The notes under the pieces are model-generated. The model searched no databases. It was not told the origin of the DNA and worked only from the letters and a program-made list of their open reading frames with translations. Shown piece after piece: positions 10,360 to 23,204 of a stretch of 64,000 nt of DNA. The stretch spans positions 186,001-250,000 of the forward strand of contig WION01000049.1 in assembly GCA_015039365.1 (NCBI GenBank). The letters are read 5' to 3'. Within the stretch, counting starts at the first letter, position 1. Each line of letters opens with the position of its first letter. The position numbers and the translations under genes are program-made. This stretch comes from Amanita rubescens. Taxonomy: Eukaryota > Basidiomycota > Agaricomycetes > Agaricales > Amanitaceae.

Positions 10360-11640
10360 ATCGTCTCTTCTGGAATACGCAGACTGTGATGACGGGGCTG
10401 CCATACAGTCGTTACTCCACAATGCGGGGTGAGGCGCCGTATATCCTAAATCAAGTCCTCTCGAAATCCACCGAACCCTGGTTGACGAGCTTCGACCTGG
10501 TCGGCTTGACAATTCGTACCTCCGTATACACGATCGCTTCTTGGGGCTGAAACAGCTGGGTGTGGAATCCACCGACTGCAAGTGACGAAGCTTCCATACA
10601 GTCGTCTTGACAATGCACGATCGTTCGTTAGCCATCATTGGTGCTGGCGCAGGTACGGGGGGGGGGGCTGAGACACTGTAATCCGAGAAATCCACCGAAT
10701 GCTGGTACAAACCTCCACCATTTCATTACGGTTCTCCGTGCATGCACCCTATTGTGCGGGCTGAAACGTTGCGCGTCTAAAATTGTGTCTTCTGGAATCC
10801 ACTGGATGCTGGCTGAAGAGGCCTCCATTGTGGTCGTCTTGACAAACCGTACCTGATCGTTCGTTAACCGCCACAGTGACTCGCGCAATCTCCCGGTACG
10901 GGGCTGAGACACTGTTATCTGGCAATCCATCCGCTATTCACTACGGTCGTCCGTATGCATGATCACTCGTTCGCCGCAATAGTGGCTGACCCAATTGTCT
11001 GAGGTGCGTGCACCTATCAAGCGAGCTGATACGTCTAACAATCTGTCTTCTGGAAATCCACCGAATGCTGGCGATGAGTCTTTAATCCGTACTACAATAT
11101 GGATGATTGCTCGTTAGCTGCAATAGCACCTGGCGAAATCCAGGCCGAGATGCCGTGTATCTAAATTTGCCTTCTGAAAACCCACCGAATGCTGACTGAC
11201 TAGGTTTTTACCATTTCGTTACGGTCGTCCGTATACGCGATCACTCGTTAACCGCAATACATAGCATCTGGCGCAACCATCCGGCATATACCTATCAGGG
11301 CGAGCTGAAACACCGCGTATCTTCTGGAGCTTGGTCTGCTGACTGACCAGACCTCCACTATTTCAGAACCATTACGGTCGTCTTGGCAATCCGCACCACC
11401 GCCATAGAGCGGGTTGAAACACGTATCTAAAATCATCTTCTGGGAATCCAGCAGCTGACCGGGCTTCCATTATTTCTGGCGGTGGTCTCGACAATTCGTA
11501 CCACCTCTATATCTATATTCAGGATTGTTCATTGGCCGCAACAGTGGTTGGCGCAATCACCAGACACGCACCTTATCGAGCGGGCTGAAACGTATATCTA
11601 AAATCGTCTTCTGGGAACCCACCAATCGCTGGCTGCATCC
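10360..11640 (+). repeat. Degenerate tandem repeat, about ten units of 100-170 bases
   Basis: A recurring block reads: TCTTCTGGAAATCCACCGAA, GCTGGCTGAC, a CTCCACCATTTC-like segment, TACGGTCGTCCGTA, then GATCACTCGTTAGCCGCAAT and a CGAGCTGAAAC-like end. The GAAATCCACCGA-like core recurs near 10463, 10565, 10687, 10794, 10920, 11053, 11176, 11323, 11441 and 11612. Units have diverged and vary in length. Open frames across the block are incidental. It is probably an old satellite or amplified mobile-element piece. Confidence 0.7.
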
Positions 11641-14600
11641 AATTCGCTGCCTTGCCAAACAAACTTTTTTGGTTCCAGAGTTATGTACCTCATTCACTCC
11701 TTTGTCGATCATATCTGGTGGAGGGGACCGCGATGTGGAGATCGCGAAACGGCGGTCGATGAAAATGTCCAAAAATACGTCAACGTGGGCGTTCCGCAAT
11801 GCGGGTTCTCTGTTGGTAAATCGAGCTATTGCGTTGAGAAAAGCGTTGTTGATGAGAGATCGTGGATATGGACAGATCTGGCCGTACTTGCCCATGCGAT
11901 GATATCTTGCCACAAAAAATGAGAGAAAGCGAAGGAAAGGAAAAGAACTTCATTCCTCGGCTTGCAAATGCATCCGTGCAAGGCCCAAACAGCGCCGCCT
12001 ATGGCGGATGATCCTCTCACTAGGCACACAGTGTTCTCACGGTATTGCGAAGCGCCACAGGCGCTTCTATGCGGTCAAGTGCCACGGTATAAGTCCGAAT
12101 GCTCAGCAACGAATAGCACGGGAGGCCGACTACCCCAATTTACCATGGGATCAGGAGAAGCGCCATTGTGCACTATTCCTGGAAGTTCAGGTATGCATCT
12201 TATCTGGTCATCACGAATATATCGCATCGAGTCAATACAGGCAATTCTTCCCGCATCCTTTCCCGCGCAGCTGATTTTCAATCCTCTACTTCTCAAGCCG
12301 TCCCATTGGCCTTTTTTTTTTGGAGCAGTGACGACCTGTCTTTGTGCTGCTTTCGTCAATGTGCGCACTTGATTACGGAAAGGCTGAAACACACATTGTC
12401 CTGCTACTGAGCCCGCAGAAGTCCGACAGAAGCACAGATGTCCATCGTTCGCCAAGGACTGCGGACGCCAACTAGGCTGTGGAAAGGTCATCTGCCTACT
12501 TGCCAGAATTCTCCGTGGTCAGCGGATAAAAATTCAAATTTTATGACTCGACCATCTCGAGTGTCTCTAGTAAAGACAGACCCTCTCGGCATCATAGGTT
12601 TTTTTTTTCAAAATTTTTATAGAGCAGGTACATACAGACCGGAATCATCTGTTCTCCACGCGGTCTAGCGGTAAAATTTAGTGGCAATCATCAGCTCTCG
12701 AATTGGATCTAGACTCCCTTGCGCCTAGCCAATAAGTCCCTCAAACCTTGACGTGATTTACCGAGATCCTTCGCAACGGTCCATATTACAAACTAATACA
12801 TACCGTAACAAACGAAGCCTTAATTCCACGTGGACGATGGCCGATACCCAAATACGGACAATGCCATTGAATTCAACTGACCCTGCTAATTGAACGATGA
12901 TTCACAACCAATCCGACTGCCCGTCGTCGTCTCAATAAGACGGGCGCGACGCTAGTGTTCACAGCTTCTTACATCCCCAATAGTCGTCCGAATGATACGT
13001 GGCACACTATTCAATAGGTACCTCAGAAAGCTTAAGCAGGTTGGACCTAACTCTGATATGATAAATTTAACCCACGTGCCAGTATTTGCCGTTCCGGATT
13101 GCATTATCGACATTTGTCAAGACGATCAGGTTTGCGATTTCGCACCCGACTTTACCTTCCCGAGCGCTCCTTCGCAACGTCGAATCTTACCACACTCATA
13201 TTCCCATTCAGGATGTCAGCCCGACAAACGGAGGGGCATCCGTACATAATTGCCTCGCGTGGTCTTCCCATGAGATCGCGTGGCTTTGATCATGATTCTG
13301 AGTAATCTGGGGTGCGCATCAAGGAGGTCGGATTTTCCCGAAAATCAGCGCTATTCCGAGAGGTGCATAACTGTCTTCTTCCGTCGCCAAAGGCTGCTAC
13401 AGGGGCAATCGATTGTAGTCGATAACACGGATCGGCGTTCCTACAGTCTCCATTTTCGCAACTTCAGCGGTACGTTACGGAGCTAAATGCTATCTCTTCG
13501 CAGTTTGCCAAGAGTACTGCGTATAGTCGGTGCCGCCCCTCGGTGTGAGTATGCCGCTCCTCTTTTCCGGGCAAAGAATTTCCGGCATCTCCGAATCAAT
13601 AAATGGACCAAATACGAAATAAAAGCAGCACAGGATTTTGTCCCTGGGTCGACCCAAAGGGGGTAAACCTTTCAAGTATGTGAAAGTGTAATTCGGGAAA
13701 AACACAAAGCAAAGTCCGGATATCTTTTGTCTAACCGGGGCACATGGGCTAGTTGACGTAGATTGACGTGCGTGACAGTTGGTTGGCAGGAATCATCATG
13801 CCATTCGGTGCTTCCGTATACCTCGCTCAGTCACTCATCTGGCAGTTTTTATCGTAATTCGAACCTCATTGTGATGACGACTGAGCAAGTTCCGCGCTCA
13901 CCGGATATTTTCGGTCTTACGGCGCTTCCAGTGATGAACGTCATCAGTGCGCATCTGCAAATGCCCAGGATCGGCGTGCCCACGCCACCAACACAATTGT
14001 ATTGAAAATACCGGTTCAGTGATCTAGCCGTTGAACCGGTACCAACCAGTTATTAAAATATTCCCGGGAATGTCGTATTGACAGGACCTTGATGATTGTA
14101 GCCCGAAACATGGAAAAGAAACAAGAGGAGGTGATGGAACGGAGTGCATCAATACAACCGCAAAAGATCTGTTTAGTCCTGTAGAAAACATTGGGAGTTC
14201 AGCTTCATACCCTGCCTGGAAAAGTCATGGCCTCTCAAGATACGTAGCAGCAGAAAATAACCGTTCAACGAGCGAACCGGATGTTTCACCATCGATCAAC
14301 GCGTCTTAATCTTCTCTGCCGTGGGCGTGGTAAGTCGGCATAACCAGGACTTTTGATCGTGTTTCGGTACCGAACGATTTTACGAGCATCAAATGTCGCA
14401 TTATGTCGAGTTTGTTAAAGGAGTCGAAGATTGGGATCTTGTTACAACTTTGAATGACTGCCAGATCAACATCAGTAGATTACCCTAGATTTGCCACGAC
14501 GCGGGGAACACCGGCAAGCAAAAGATCATGGGGATCTAGACGTGGTTTAGCTACCACCTCCGGGGAGGCAGTCATTGACTGTACCGTGCAAAGGACTCGT

Positions 14601-15940
14601 ACATCGGAGCGAAGCCTCGCGCGAATAGTGGCACATCCTTAGCGGCATCAGGAGGGCTCTGACATTGACAATGACATATCTGTCTCGTGCTTGTGGTGAC
14701 GCTATTCCATTTAAGTTGTAGCCTGCAACATAACAGTCGATTTGCCACATAGATGTTTAAATCGGTTAAACTTCGAGTGGAACAAGGGCTACGCTGTTCA
14801 ATGATCGAACTCACCCTTTCTCGGATGGGTCCGACGACGGGTACCCACAAAAAGTAACCGTACACGACCCAATTCTGTCGACAAACAGCAGAACAGGCGC
14901 AGCGGAGAGCCGCCACCCCCAAGCGGGGCGCAACGTTTCCGGACAATGGAACTTTGCCTTCCGTCTAACACGTCGTAAGTGTGGACAAGGGACATGTCAT
15001 CCGTGATTTACGTGCATATTTTGGAATCCTATAAAATAATGATATGAGAGGCACGTGGGGAATAAAATGGGGATATATTAATGACTGATCTTTTTGAGGT
15101 TGATCTGGATGTGGAGTGAACCAGAGATGCGAATTTCGCTCCATCTGACCTGGAGACACTGGTGTCCGTTGAATGGACGGTGTAACTAAAAATACCACAC
15201 GTCGGTGACCTATTATAGTCCTACCAGAAAGCCATGGCGCCTAAGCGAGGCCTGTTGTCAGTTCAGCTCTGCTAGGCAGCGCTGGTCGCCTGTGCCGGAG
15301 AGAAGATGACAAAAAATTGCCACGCCACAAAGGCACTGGCATAGCCTCGGGACTAGTGGGTAAGTCGGGGAGGGTTGCATACCAACCGCTTTTTTGGGAA
15401 ACAGGAATGATAAAGCTACCTGGACATCAGCGGCGCAAAGAGCTATTCTTACGAGGGATAATTCTCAGACTGGGAGACTAGGAAGGCAGTTGCAGACCGA
15501 ATGAGTAGAGGAGAATTATGAAATTGGCACAGCCTTGTGAATGATATGATCATCGTTGAGATCAAAAAACTGCCTATATTAGCTGAAGCATGGCGATGAG
15601 GTGTGACGATGATCAAACTGTGACCGGGAGATAGACCGCGGCTGCGCGACCCTTTGTCAACGAACCACGCGGGGCGCGCCGTACGAATGGGGAAAGCAAG
15701 ATGGACACCGACCCTCAAGGATCAAGATCCGTGAGGGAGGGCCCAAACTACATTCGCAGGGAGTGGGGAGGGTCGATTGGTAGAAAGTACAAGGGGTAAC
15801 GGAAAGGCCCTTACGGAGGGGCGGGGAGGGAGGACTTACGTGAGCTGTGTTCCAAGGCCAAATCGGAGGGTCGGATAGCAACGGTATTAACCCCGATAAT
15901 GGAGAATATATTTAATTATAATTATTACGGTCTACATATC
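11641..15940. other. Gene-poor region, nothing assignable
   Basis: About 4.3 kb with only short open frames. Minus 11557-11913 (118 residues) and minus 12075-12491 (138 residues) are the longest. None shows a recognisable domain, spliced continuation or strong codon pattern. I could not identify terminal repeats or transposase motifs. Likely decayed repeat or intergenic DNA. Confidence 0.5.
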
Positions 15941-16115
15941 ACATCCTCCATCTGCGCCCATTCTCCTCCTCCTGCCTCACCTCGTTGCCTTATTCTTCTT
16001 TATAATCGCACACGCCCTTCTAATAAGTCCGGGCCCAAAAGCTAATCTTGCTTAATTCTATCTTACTCTGTCGGTTTAAATTCAGCTTACCCTCCCCACA
16101 AACATACTGACCTCC
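15941..16115 (+). promoter_or_regulatory. Pyrimidine-rich promoter / 5' leader of STE12
   Basis: A strongly C/T-rich stretch (CATTCTCCTCCTCCTGCC near 15958) runs up to the STE12 start. Such tracts often sit at transcription starts in fungi. No specific factor site is claimed. Confidence 0.4.
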
Positions 16116-19100
16116 ATGTTCTCCCAAGGGCCGCTTATTCGACTCCCAACCCCAATGGCCGATTCTTTTCATTCTAGTAACCCTCCATCAGCTATTCATC
16201 AACCCCCTTACGGCGATTCCCCTTCGTCGCTCCACTCATCGCCTCAAGCTTTCGCTGCTGAACATGACTCCCATTCCTCCGCCTTTTCATATCCTTCATT
16301 AACCCGCCCTCCCAATCGTCGCCCCCACAACTCCTTCTCTTCAACCATGTCTCTCCACGTTTCCACAAACATCGAGAGCGAACATGACCTCAACGAAGCC
16401 ACTGCTCGCCCCGGTAATGCCCACAAGCATGCCCAGTTTCATATGTCAATATCTTCGCAACCCGGCGACTCTCACTTCGAGCCCGCTCAAGCCAACGGAA
16501 GTGAGAGCGATGACGGAGCATCGCATCACCGGAGCGACGTACTCCAATCGCGATCACAGGATGGCAGTGCACCCGCTTCTGTCGTCCCGCAGGGCCTATC
16601 GAGACCGCTCACACCTCAAGAGGACGAGAAACTGGCATACCTGGAGCGCTTGAAGCAGTTTCTTGCATCCGCCCCTTCGTATTGGGATTCGAACGATCCA
16701 TCGGCGTCGAGCTCAAACTCATTTGCTAATAATGGTTTTAATGGGCCTGCAATTGACATGGTTGCTCACCGGTCTATGGCACTTGGACACGCACCACCCC
16801 ACCCCCAGCTGAACCGGTTCTTATTACCTTCACAAGAGTTCGTCACATGCGTCCTTTGGAATGGGCTTTATCACATCACCGGAACTGATATTGTCCGTGC
16901 ACTCGTGTTCCGATTTGATGTGGGTATTATTATTTTGCTTCGTGGTACCCAAGCTTACAAATGTCACGCGTCCTTCAGGCTTTCGGTAGACCGGTTAGGA
17001 ATATGAAAAAGTTCGAGGAAGGCGTCTTCTCTGATTTGCGGAATCTAAAACCCGGTGTAGATGCTTGCTTGGAGGAGCCGAAGGTGAGCCGGACCCTTCT
17101 GTTCGCTTCCTATGTTCTCGGCTACCTGAGATACGGGGTTCATACGGGGTCTTCTGCACATGCTAGATGCGTGGTGGCGTAGAACGCCCATACGATCAAA
17201 TTTGTCTCGGCGAATTCCTATTTTGTCATTTTACTTCCGCTAATTCAATCGACGCTAACTTAATCACCGCTCCCCTTTCAGAGTCCGTTCCTTGACTTGC
17301 TATTCAAGTATCAATGCATTCGCACGCAAAAGAAGCAGAAAGTGTTCTACTGGTGCGCGTTGCATCAGATGTTACGAGATATGGACTAATTGTCTCGCTT
17401 TAGGTTCTCTGTGCCTCACGATCGGCTTTTTTTGGACGCTTTGGAACGTGACCTAAAGCGCGAGAAAATGGGTCTTGAGTCAACAACAGAAGTGGTTGGG
17501 GAGCCTGCGTTATCTTTCACCTACGACCCCAAGCGCAGTCTCTATGAACAGTTTTCCCGCGCTGCTCGTGAGAGCGACGAATCTGATGACCGGAAATCTC
17601 CAGAGAATACCGAGTCGCATACGGATGGCAGCAGTTCCCCGGACGCCATGGATACCTCTGAATCGTCCCCGACCTCCACAGACGGGAAGGATCACGAGGC
17701 TAATCCTGGTGACGTACGAATGAGCGGTTCTCCCGATAGCGAAGATGGCTCAAAGATGAAACCAGCAAGCGTGACTTTATCACGAAAGAAGTCTGCTCGG
17801 CACTTCGGTGCGCAGTACCTCATGCTATTCGAGATGAACCAGGGAAGTCCGAATTACAAAATTAGAAAGAAGAAAGCTGGTGTGAAGGGGAGCAGCGGTC
17901 TCGCTTCTGGTCCTATATCGTCCGCGAGGAGAGATTTCGATCCGGAACGAGCAAGATTGCACGGATTTCCCGGAATGGGCGATGGTGGTATGATGCTTCA
18001 ATTTGAAGGGGAAATTAAGAGGGAAGGAGACGGTATGAACGCTGCGGAAATATTCAGACTGCAAGCTTTGGGTGAGCTTGCTCCGGCGGATGGCAAGATC
18101 AAGGCACCTCGCCCTCAACCGCTGGTTGGAGAAGCAGAAGTTTATTACCATCCAAGCAGCAATATTCAGGGACAGTCATTCATGAGCGGACATCCAGGGG
18201 GCATTATGGCACACCAACGGCACCGAAGCCATGAAGCTGTCCATCGTCACACTTTTCCTTCCGCAAGCAACGCGCCGATGGGATTTGGCTCTTCACCACA
18301 GCTTGCTGGTGACTCACAGGACGGTACCTCTATAGCACGGACGAAAGCTTTTGTTTGCCCACTGTTCTCTTGTGGACGCATGTTCAAGCGCCAGGAGCAC
18401 CTCAAGCGCCATCTCAGGACGCATACAATGGAACGACCCTACGCATGTCCTCGTTGCAAAAAGCGCTTCTCACGAAGCGACAACCTCAACCAGCATCTCA
18501 GAACACACGACAGGGGAGGTCCGATCACTATGCATGACAACAGCAGCAGTGATTGGAACGCGATTGATGAACTCAGCGATGCCGACGACCATCACCGACC
18601 GGGAAGACTCAGTCGCAGCAGCAGTGTAAGTGGAACGGAGAGCGAAGGCGTTGACGACCTGGACCCCCGCCAAGGGATGCTTAATATGTATAGAGGCGAC
18701 TACGCCATGGCTGGCGAGGGTCTTGGGATGTTCGGAGGAGCGGCTGCCGGTATGGGTATGGGGCAATTTGGGATGGCTACCCTCGGAAACTCGGCCGCCG
18801 TACCAGGTAACTCCATTGGCCCTCAATTCGGCAATTCGACCAATGGCCTCGGCCTGGACGTGCATGATATGAACATATCGGGTTCCGACGTCGAGCCTGA
18901 TGGAACGATGATGGATCGCGGTAACCATCATGGAGACACATATGGACAGGGCGGTGACCTTTACTACCTCCCACCTGGTAAGTCTGATTTTTTGTTCGTC
19001 GCAATGACAGACGGTAACGCAGGTCATTCGTAGATTCACAATGGGGTCTCCGCACTCAGCCGAGCCCGTCGTTCAGCTCGTCAAGCGAGCCCTCGCCACC

Positions 19101-19842
19101 AGGTGCAATTCCCGTGGCGCGGAACAATAGGAGTGATTCTGCCGCTGGATACATGTCGTCGTCATCTTCTTCCGCTGCCTCGAGCTACAGTGATGAGTTT
19201 GGATCTTCCATGTCTGCGCCTTCTCATAAACAAGCGTTCGAGCACGCTATGTACCCCCCTGGCGAAATTGCTGCGATAGCGGCTGCCAATGGAGGCACGG
19301 GCGCGATTCGGAGGCACCGTAGCATGACACCCTCGGTCGTGCGCAATACGGAACCAATACGTTCTAGGCCAACGACCGCAGGTAGTGACTTTTCCAGTGT
19401 GGGGAGTAGATCACCCGGTCCCAATAACCGAGCGTATCATCCATACGCGCCTTACGGCTCGGCATCACAATCAAGGACAAGTTCAACACATTCCAGCCCT
19501 GCCGTGGGCCCTGTTCCCCTGAATGGTGACGGGTTGCGGAGATCCAACTCAAGAAGCTCGAATTTCGGGGGTGTCCCAGAGCAAATGAAAGGGTTCGTAG
19601 ATATGACCCTCGATTCATCTTCGCAGCCGCCAATGTTCCGTACGGACTCGCCCGGGACGTACTCCGATTCACCTGCGCATTTTGGGACGGATTTACCGGC
19701 GCAATATAGCTCAGGAAGCTCATCTGAGGCATTCGGACAGCCAACATCAGCACCAGTCTCGTTCGTTATGGGCGGCAATCAACCACCACATCAGAGCCAA
19801 TTTGGCGGATTCTATCATCCGCAGCAGCATGTCACGCTTTGA
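16116..19842 (+). CDS. STE12: STE12-type transcription factor with C2H2 fingers
   Basis: Five exons (16116-16919, 16979-17083, 17282-17352, 17404-18977, 19034-19842) give 1120 residues. STE12 is the nuclear target of the mating/filamentation MAPK pathway. The STE homeodomain-like DNA-binding region spans roughly residues 170-355: [15 protein letters not shown], then [22 protein letters not shown], and [21 protein letters not shown] across the last intron. Two C2H2 fingers ([19 protein letters not shown] and [17 protein letters not shown]) lie near residues 643-694, as in filamentous and basidiomycete STE12, unlike yeast. The rest is Ser-rich, probably disordered, with potential MAPK sites. 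Start chosen at the first [11 protein letters not shown] at 16155 is an alternative. Confidence 0.93.
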
Positions 19843-20758
19843 AATGATAACAACACTGTATCTCTGCAAGACTTGTATCATGTCTCCGCCATCCGTAGAC
19901 GCATTCGGCTTCCCGTCCTGCAACCGTCGCTCGTTGTATATACGCTAATCTATTGATACGATAATGTTGCTCGAACCAAAGAGTTCATGTGTTCATAAAT
20001 TCGTATTTATTTTCGACTTCTCTTCCGATACCTACCTATTTATTGACTGTATGTCTATCCGCCTCCAGAATGTAACATAAGCGGTTTTCAATCAATTATC
20101 AATTATCAATTGCCTCAGCCACGTTTCCATAACTTTGGTTTTTTAAGCATCTGCCTATAATGTCGCGGGAAACTGGCCATTGCATACTCGAGGCTTTACA
20201 TTAAGCTTTCACATGAACAAGATTTGCATCCGCGGCATCAACATACGGTAATCAACGCATAAGTCGGAAATGAGGACCCAATCATTTCCTGTGAACAATT
20301 AGAAGCGGCTTTGATTCCTGTCAACACATTTGTATTCAACTGTCACACTGCCTTCTGCCACCAGCCACGTAAGTCTAGAGCATTCAGTTACTGAGATATA
20401 TTAGGTGCACATGCATCGCCGTGTTCCGACCTTGCGCGCAACCGCGATTGCTCACTGATACTGCACCTCTGCATCTTCAACGAGGTGTGAGGCCTGAAGT
20501 AATATATTTGAGAAGGTATGTCCCGAACAACGCTAGCGGTCCCGTTATCTCACATCAGGCATAATATTAGGCACATAGTATGCACGTGGATGCGAATCCG
20601 AGTCTGGCAGGCTGGCGTCCCGAGTTAGTGAATTCTACGAAAACACTGGTTGTCTCCGGACAGATTGGCTCCAACGGGGCTGTTCTATCGATAACATAGA
20701 GCTATGGGCGCATCCCCCCCCTCTAGATCTCAACCTCTTCTTCACGTAATTCTCATCC
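19843..20758. other. Intergenic region downstream of STE12
   Basis: About 0.9 kb with no supported gene. A short tandem of AATTATC units lies near 20090-20110. Nothing else recognised. Confidence 0.4.
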
Positions 20759-21312
20759 ATGGACCCGAGCCGAGGTATTTATGATAAGAGCCTCTTACGT
20801 GAAGCGGCCCTGTTAGAAGCGCAGGTTGGTACCTAGCACCATTATCCACGGGCAAGGGCTGAGCGCTGATCAGGAATGGTTCTAGGATGCAGACGACGCA
20901 AATCGGCGTCGACATACCTACGATAGGAATCTCCTGAAGGAGGCTGCCAGTGCTAAGATGCACCCACTGGTAAATAGCTTTTAATTTCATGAGTGTCCCC
21001 GATTATTCTGCTTGTGTATAGAGAAGATTTAGACCTAACCCCCTCGATGCTTCTGACGCAGATTGTTCCAGAATAAAGCCTTTCTGGCGAACAATGAGAG
21101 GCAAGGCGGTCATCGCGCTAGCCGGTCTGTTGGTTATTGTCGCTATCGTAGGCGGCGTTGTTGGGGGAACGGTTCACAGGACCGTACTTGTAGCGCCTGC
21201 AGTTTCGGTGGCACGAGTCGTCAGTGCGACGGTGACAGCCTCTGGGGTGATACCCTTCGGTTCTAGTCTTGCGGCGCCCTCGTCCACCTCCGCCTCGCTT
21301 TCCTCTCGCTAG
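20759..21312 (+). CDS. Small single-pass membrane protein, paralogue A
   Basis: Three exons (20759-20824, 20886-20969, 21022-21312) give 146 residues. Exon 1 ends with YDKSLLREAALLEAQ and exon 2 repeats the motif as YDRNLLKEAASAKMHPL, suggesting an internal exon duplication. Exon 3 carries one long hydrophobic, Gly-rich helix (ALAGLLVIVAIVGGVVGGTV) with stacked GxxxG spacing, then a Ser/Val/Ala-rich tail. The same arrangement, with similar exon 1, occurs at 26771-27472, and a relic at 24782. Charge pattern suggests N-terminus in the cytosol. No known family or function; the glycine zipper suggests helix packing or oligomerisation. Confidence 0.6.
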
Positions 21313-21592
21313 TTTCAAATGTTCTTTGTATGTGGGACCTTAAGTTCTTATAGGATAGTGCAATATGGCTATGATCATGGGACTCCCGTCTAATATTGGA
21401 CGGGACTTTGAGCAAACAGCCTACGCAATATCGCCAAGCGTTAAGTCAGCTAGACTGGGCAGAGTCCGCTCTAGCCCGGATGCAACTGTGTGTAGAGGCA
21501 ATGGGTCATTGATGAAATGGCACGGCATGATTGTGACGACTAGTAGTCCACCCGCCCAGGTGGCAGGCAGGCACTGGAATACCGATCTGGAA

Positions 21593-22349
21593 GGTAGCCC
21601 AAAGTACCGTGACATGTCACATCACATTTCCGTACTAAAGACGGATCATTTCCACAAACACCGAAAGGCGCGTCCCAGAAGCAAATCTCGATACCAATTC
21701 TCCAACCCCGACTATAGAGGATATCGAGTTGTACAGACCGGAGGACTTCACCCGGTATCGATCGGTGATGTTTTCCCCAACGGTAGCTTCAAAGTATTGC
21801 ACAAATTGGGTTTCGGATGCTCATCAACAGTCTGGCTTGCACGAGACCAGCGTCCACAGTCTTCTGCCTTGGACACCCTGGTGGCATTGGAGATTCTTCC
21901 TGCGGCTCAATCCTCTAGGCTGAAGGACGAGATTGTGGACATTGTCGTCCCCTCCCCGCTTTATGCCTTCGCCACCGCCTTGCATAGCTCCGCTTGTCAC
22001 AATATCCTGGCCGTCAAGGACCATTTCATGGTGCAAGGGCCAAACGGGCAGCATCTGTGCATTATCTCTCAAGTTGCTGGACCGAGTGTACTTTTCATGT
22101 CTCGCACTGAAATGAGGTTGGCTGGGAGCAAACGGCTGCGCGGCGAGGAAGGTGGCAAAGCAAATCGCCACCGTGGTGGAATTCATGCATTTCATTTCAC
22201 AAGGTTTGCACACGGAAGTTCGACACCGGATTCACATTCACGGCAAATTCTATCAGTGTTTAACAACTTTTCTCCTCAACACCAAGAAATATCCTTTTTC
22301 AGATTACCGATCAGGCCCGCAGATGGCCGGACAGCAGAGTACTTGGTGA
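21593..22349 (+). pseudogene. SRPK-like protein kinase relic
   Basis: The first frame reads a kinase N-lobe of SRPK type: GGLHPVSIGDVF, KVLHKLGFGCSSTVWLARDQ (Gly loop), then VALEILPAAQ, where the invariant VAIK lysine is Glu. The frame then breaks near 22130: ARKVAKQIATVVEFMH continues one frame over, and the helix leading to FAHG and the NFSPQHQE segment lies in yet another. The HRD/DFG catalytic motifs are not recoverable. Frame breaks and the Lys-to-Glu change argue for a dead gene. An intact relative lies at 53597. Confidence 0.65.
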
Positions 22350-22414
22350 GCTAAAGACAGAAAAGACCAAAGCTCTCAATGTCTTTCCTCGGTTTTAGAG
22401 AGTTTCACCTTTAC

Positions 22415-22515
22415 AGGTTACGGGGATCAGATGCTTGTACACGGTACTACTAAAACGATTAACACCCGTCTAGTATGCTATGAGCTATGCTAGAGCATCG
22501 GAAGTGTCGACATTC
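22415..22515 (+). repeat. Dispersed repeat, copy 2
   Basis: Inverted copy of 9145-9255, about 100 bases with scattered substitutions. It directly follows the kinase relic. Confidence 0.8.
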
Positions 22516-23204
22516 CCTTGCTTGGTCCATCCCCGTAATACTATCACCCCATATGACACTCGTTCTGGTTCGCTGGTTTTCAGTGTCGACGGGGACAATC
22601 CAGCCTTGTTCTTCTCGTCAAAGTGAACTTTGTAGGTCAAGGAAGTCTTGCTGGGGTGAACATTGTTTCTGTTGCTAACATCAATGACAGAGACAGCAAG
22701 GAGACAGCCCAGATTTTTCGGTGGATGCGTCCATTAGTACTGAAAATGTTGCTGCCATGCCGGATACATGCACAGATGAAGTGATACCATGTCTACTTGG
22801 ACAAATAGTAGTTACTGGCCTATTTTCTCCACAGATCCCCCATTTTGCCAGATAGGATTTCCTCCGTCATTTTTCTGACTAATATAATGTGTGGATAACA
22901 TTCAAGAGACCAAACAAAAGCTTATTAACTCACCACTCTGCCTCCAGGCACACCCTGGCCTGGGGTTGATTCCAGTTAATCCCAACCCAACTAAACTTTG
23001 TGGCATTGGGTGATAACAAGCATCCGAGTCAGTATGGGGGAAAAAAGTTGTGCCTGCCTTTTGGCGCTGGGGAGAGGCTTGGGTGGGACCTTGTGGCGCA
23101 CTGTGACAAGGAGGCACAAATTGAATGGACTCTCCTTCGTGGAACTTTAGAAGGTACGATCTTTTGAGGGTGTATTGGGCCTTAGCCTCTGTTTGAATGT
23201 TGGC
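22516..23204. other. Unassigned sequence
   Basis: No gene supported. Short minus frames near 22902-23117 are Pro-rich and probably incidental. Confidence 0.35.

Noticed and set aside
12655..12720. GGTCTAGCGGTAAAA resembling a tRNA A box
   Set aside because: No B box or acceptor pairing at the expected distance.
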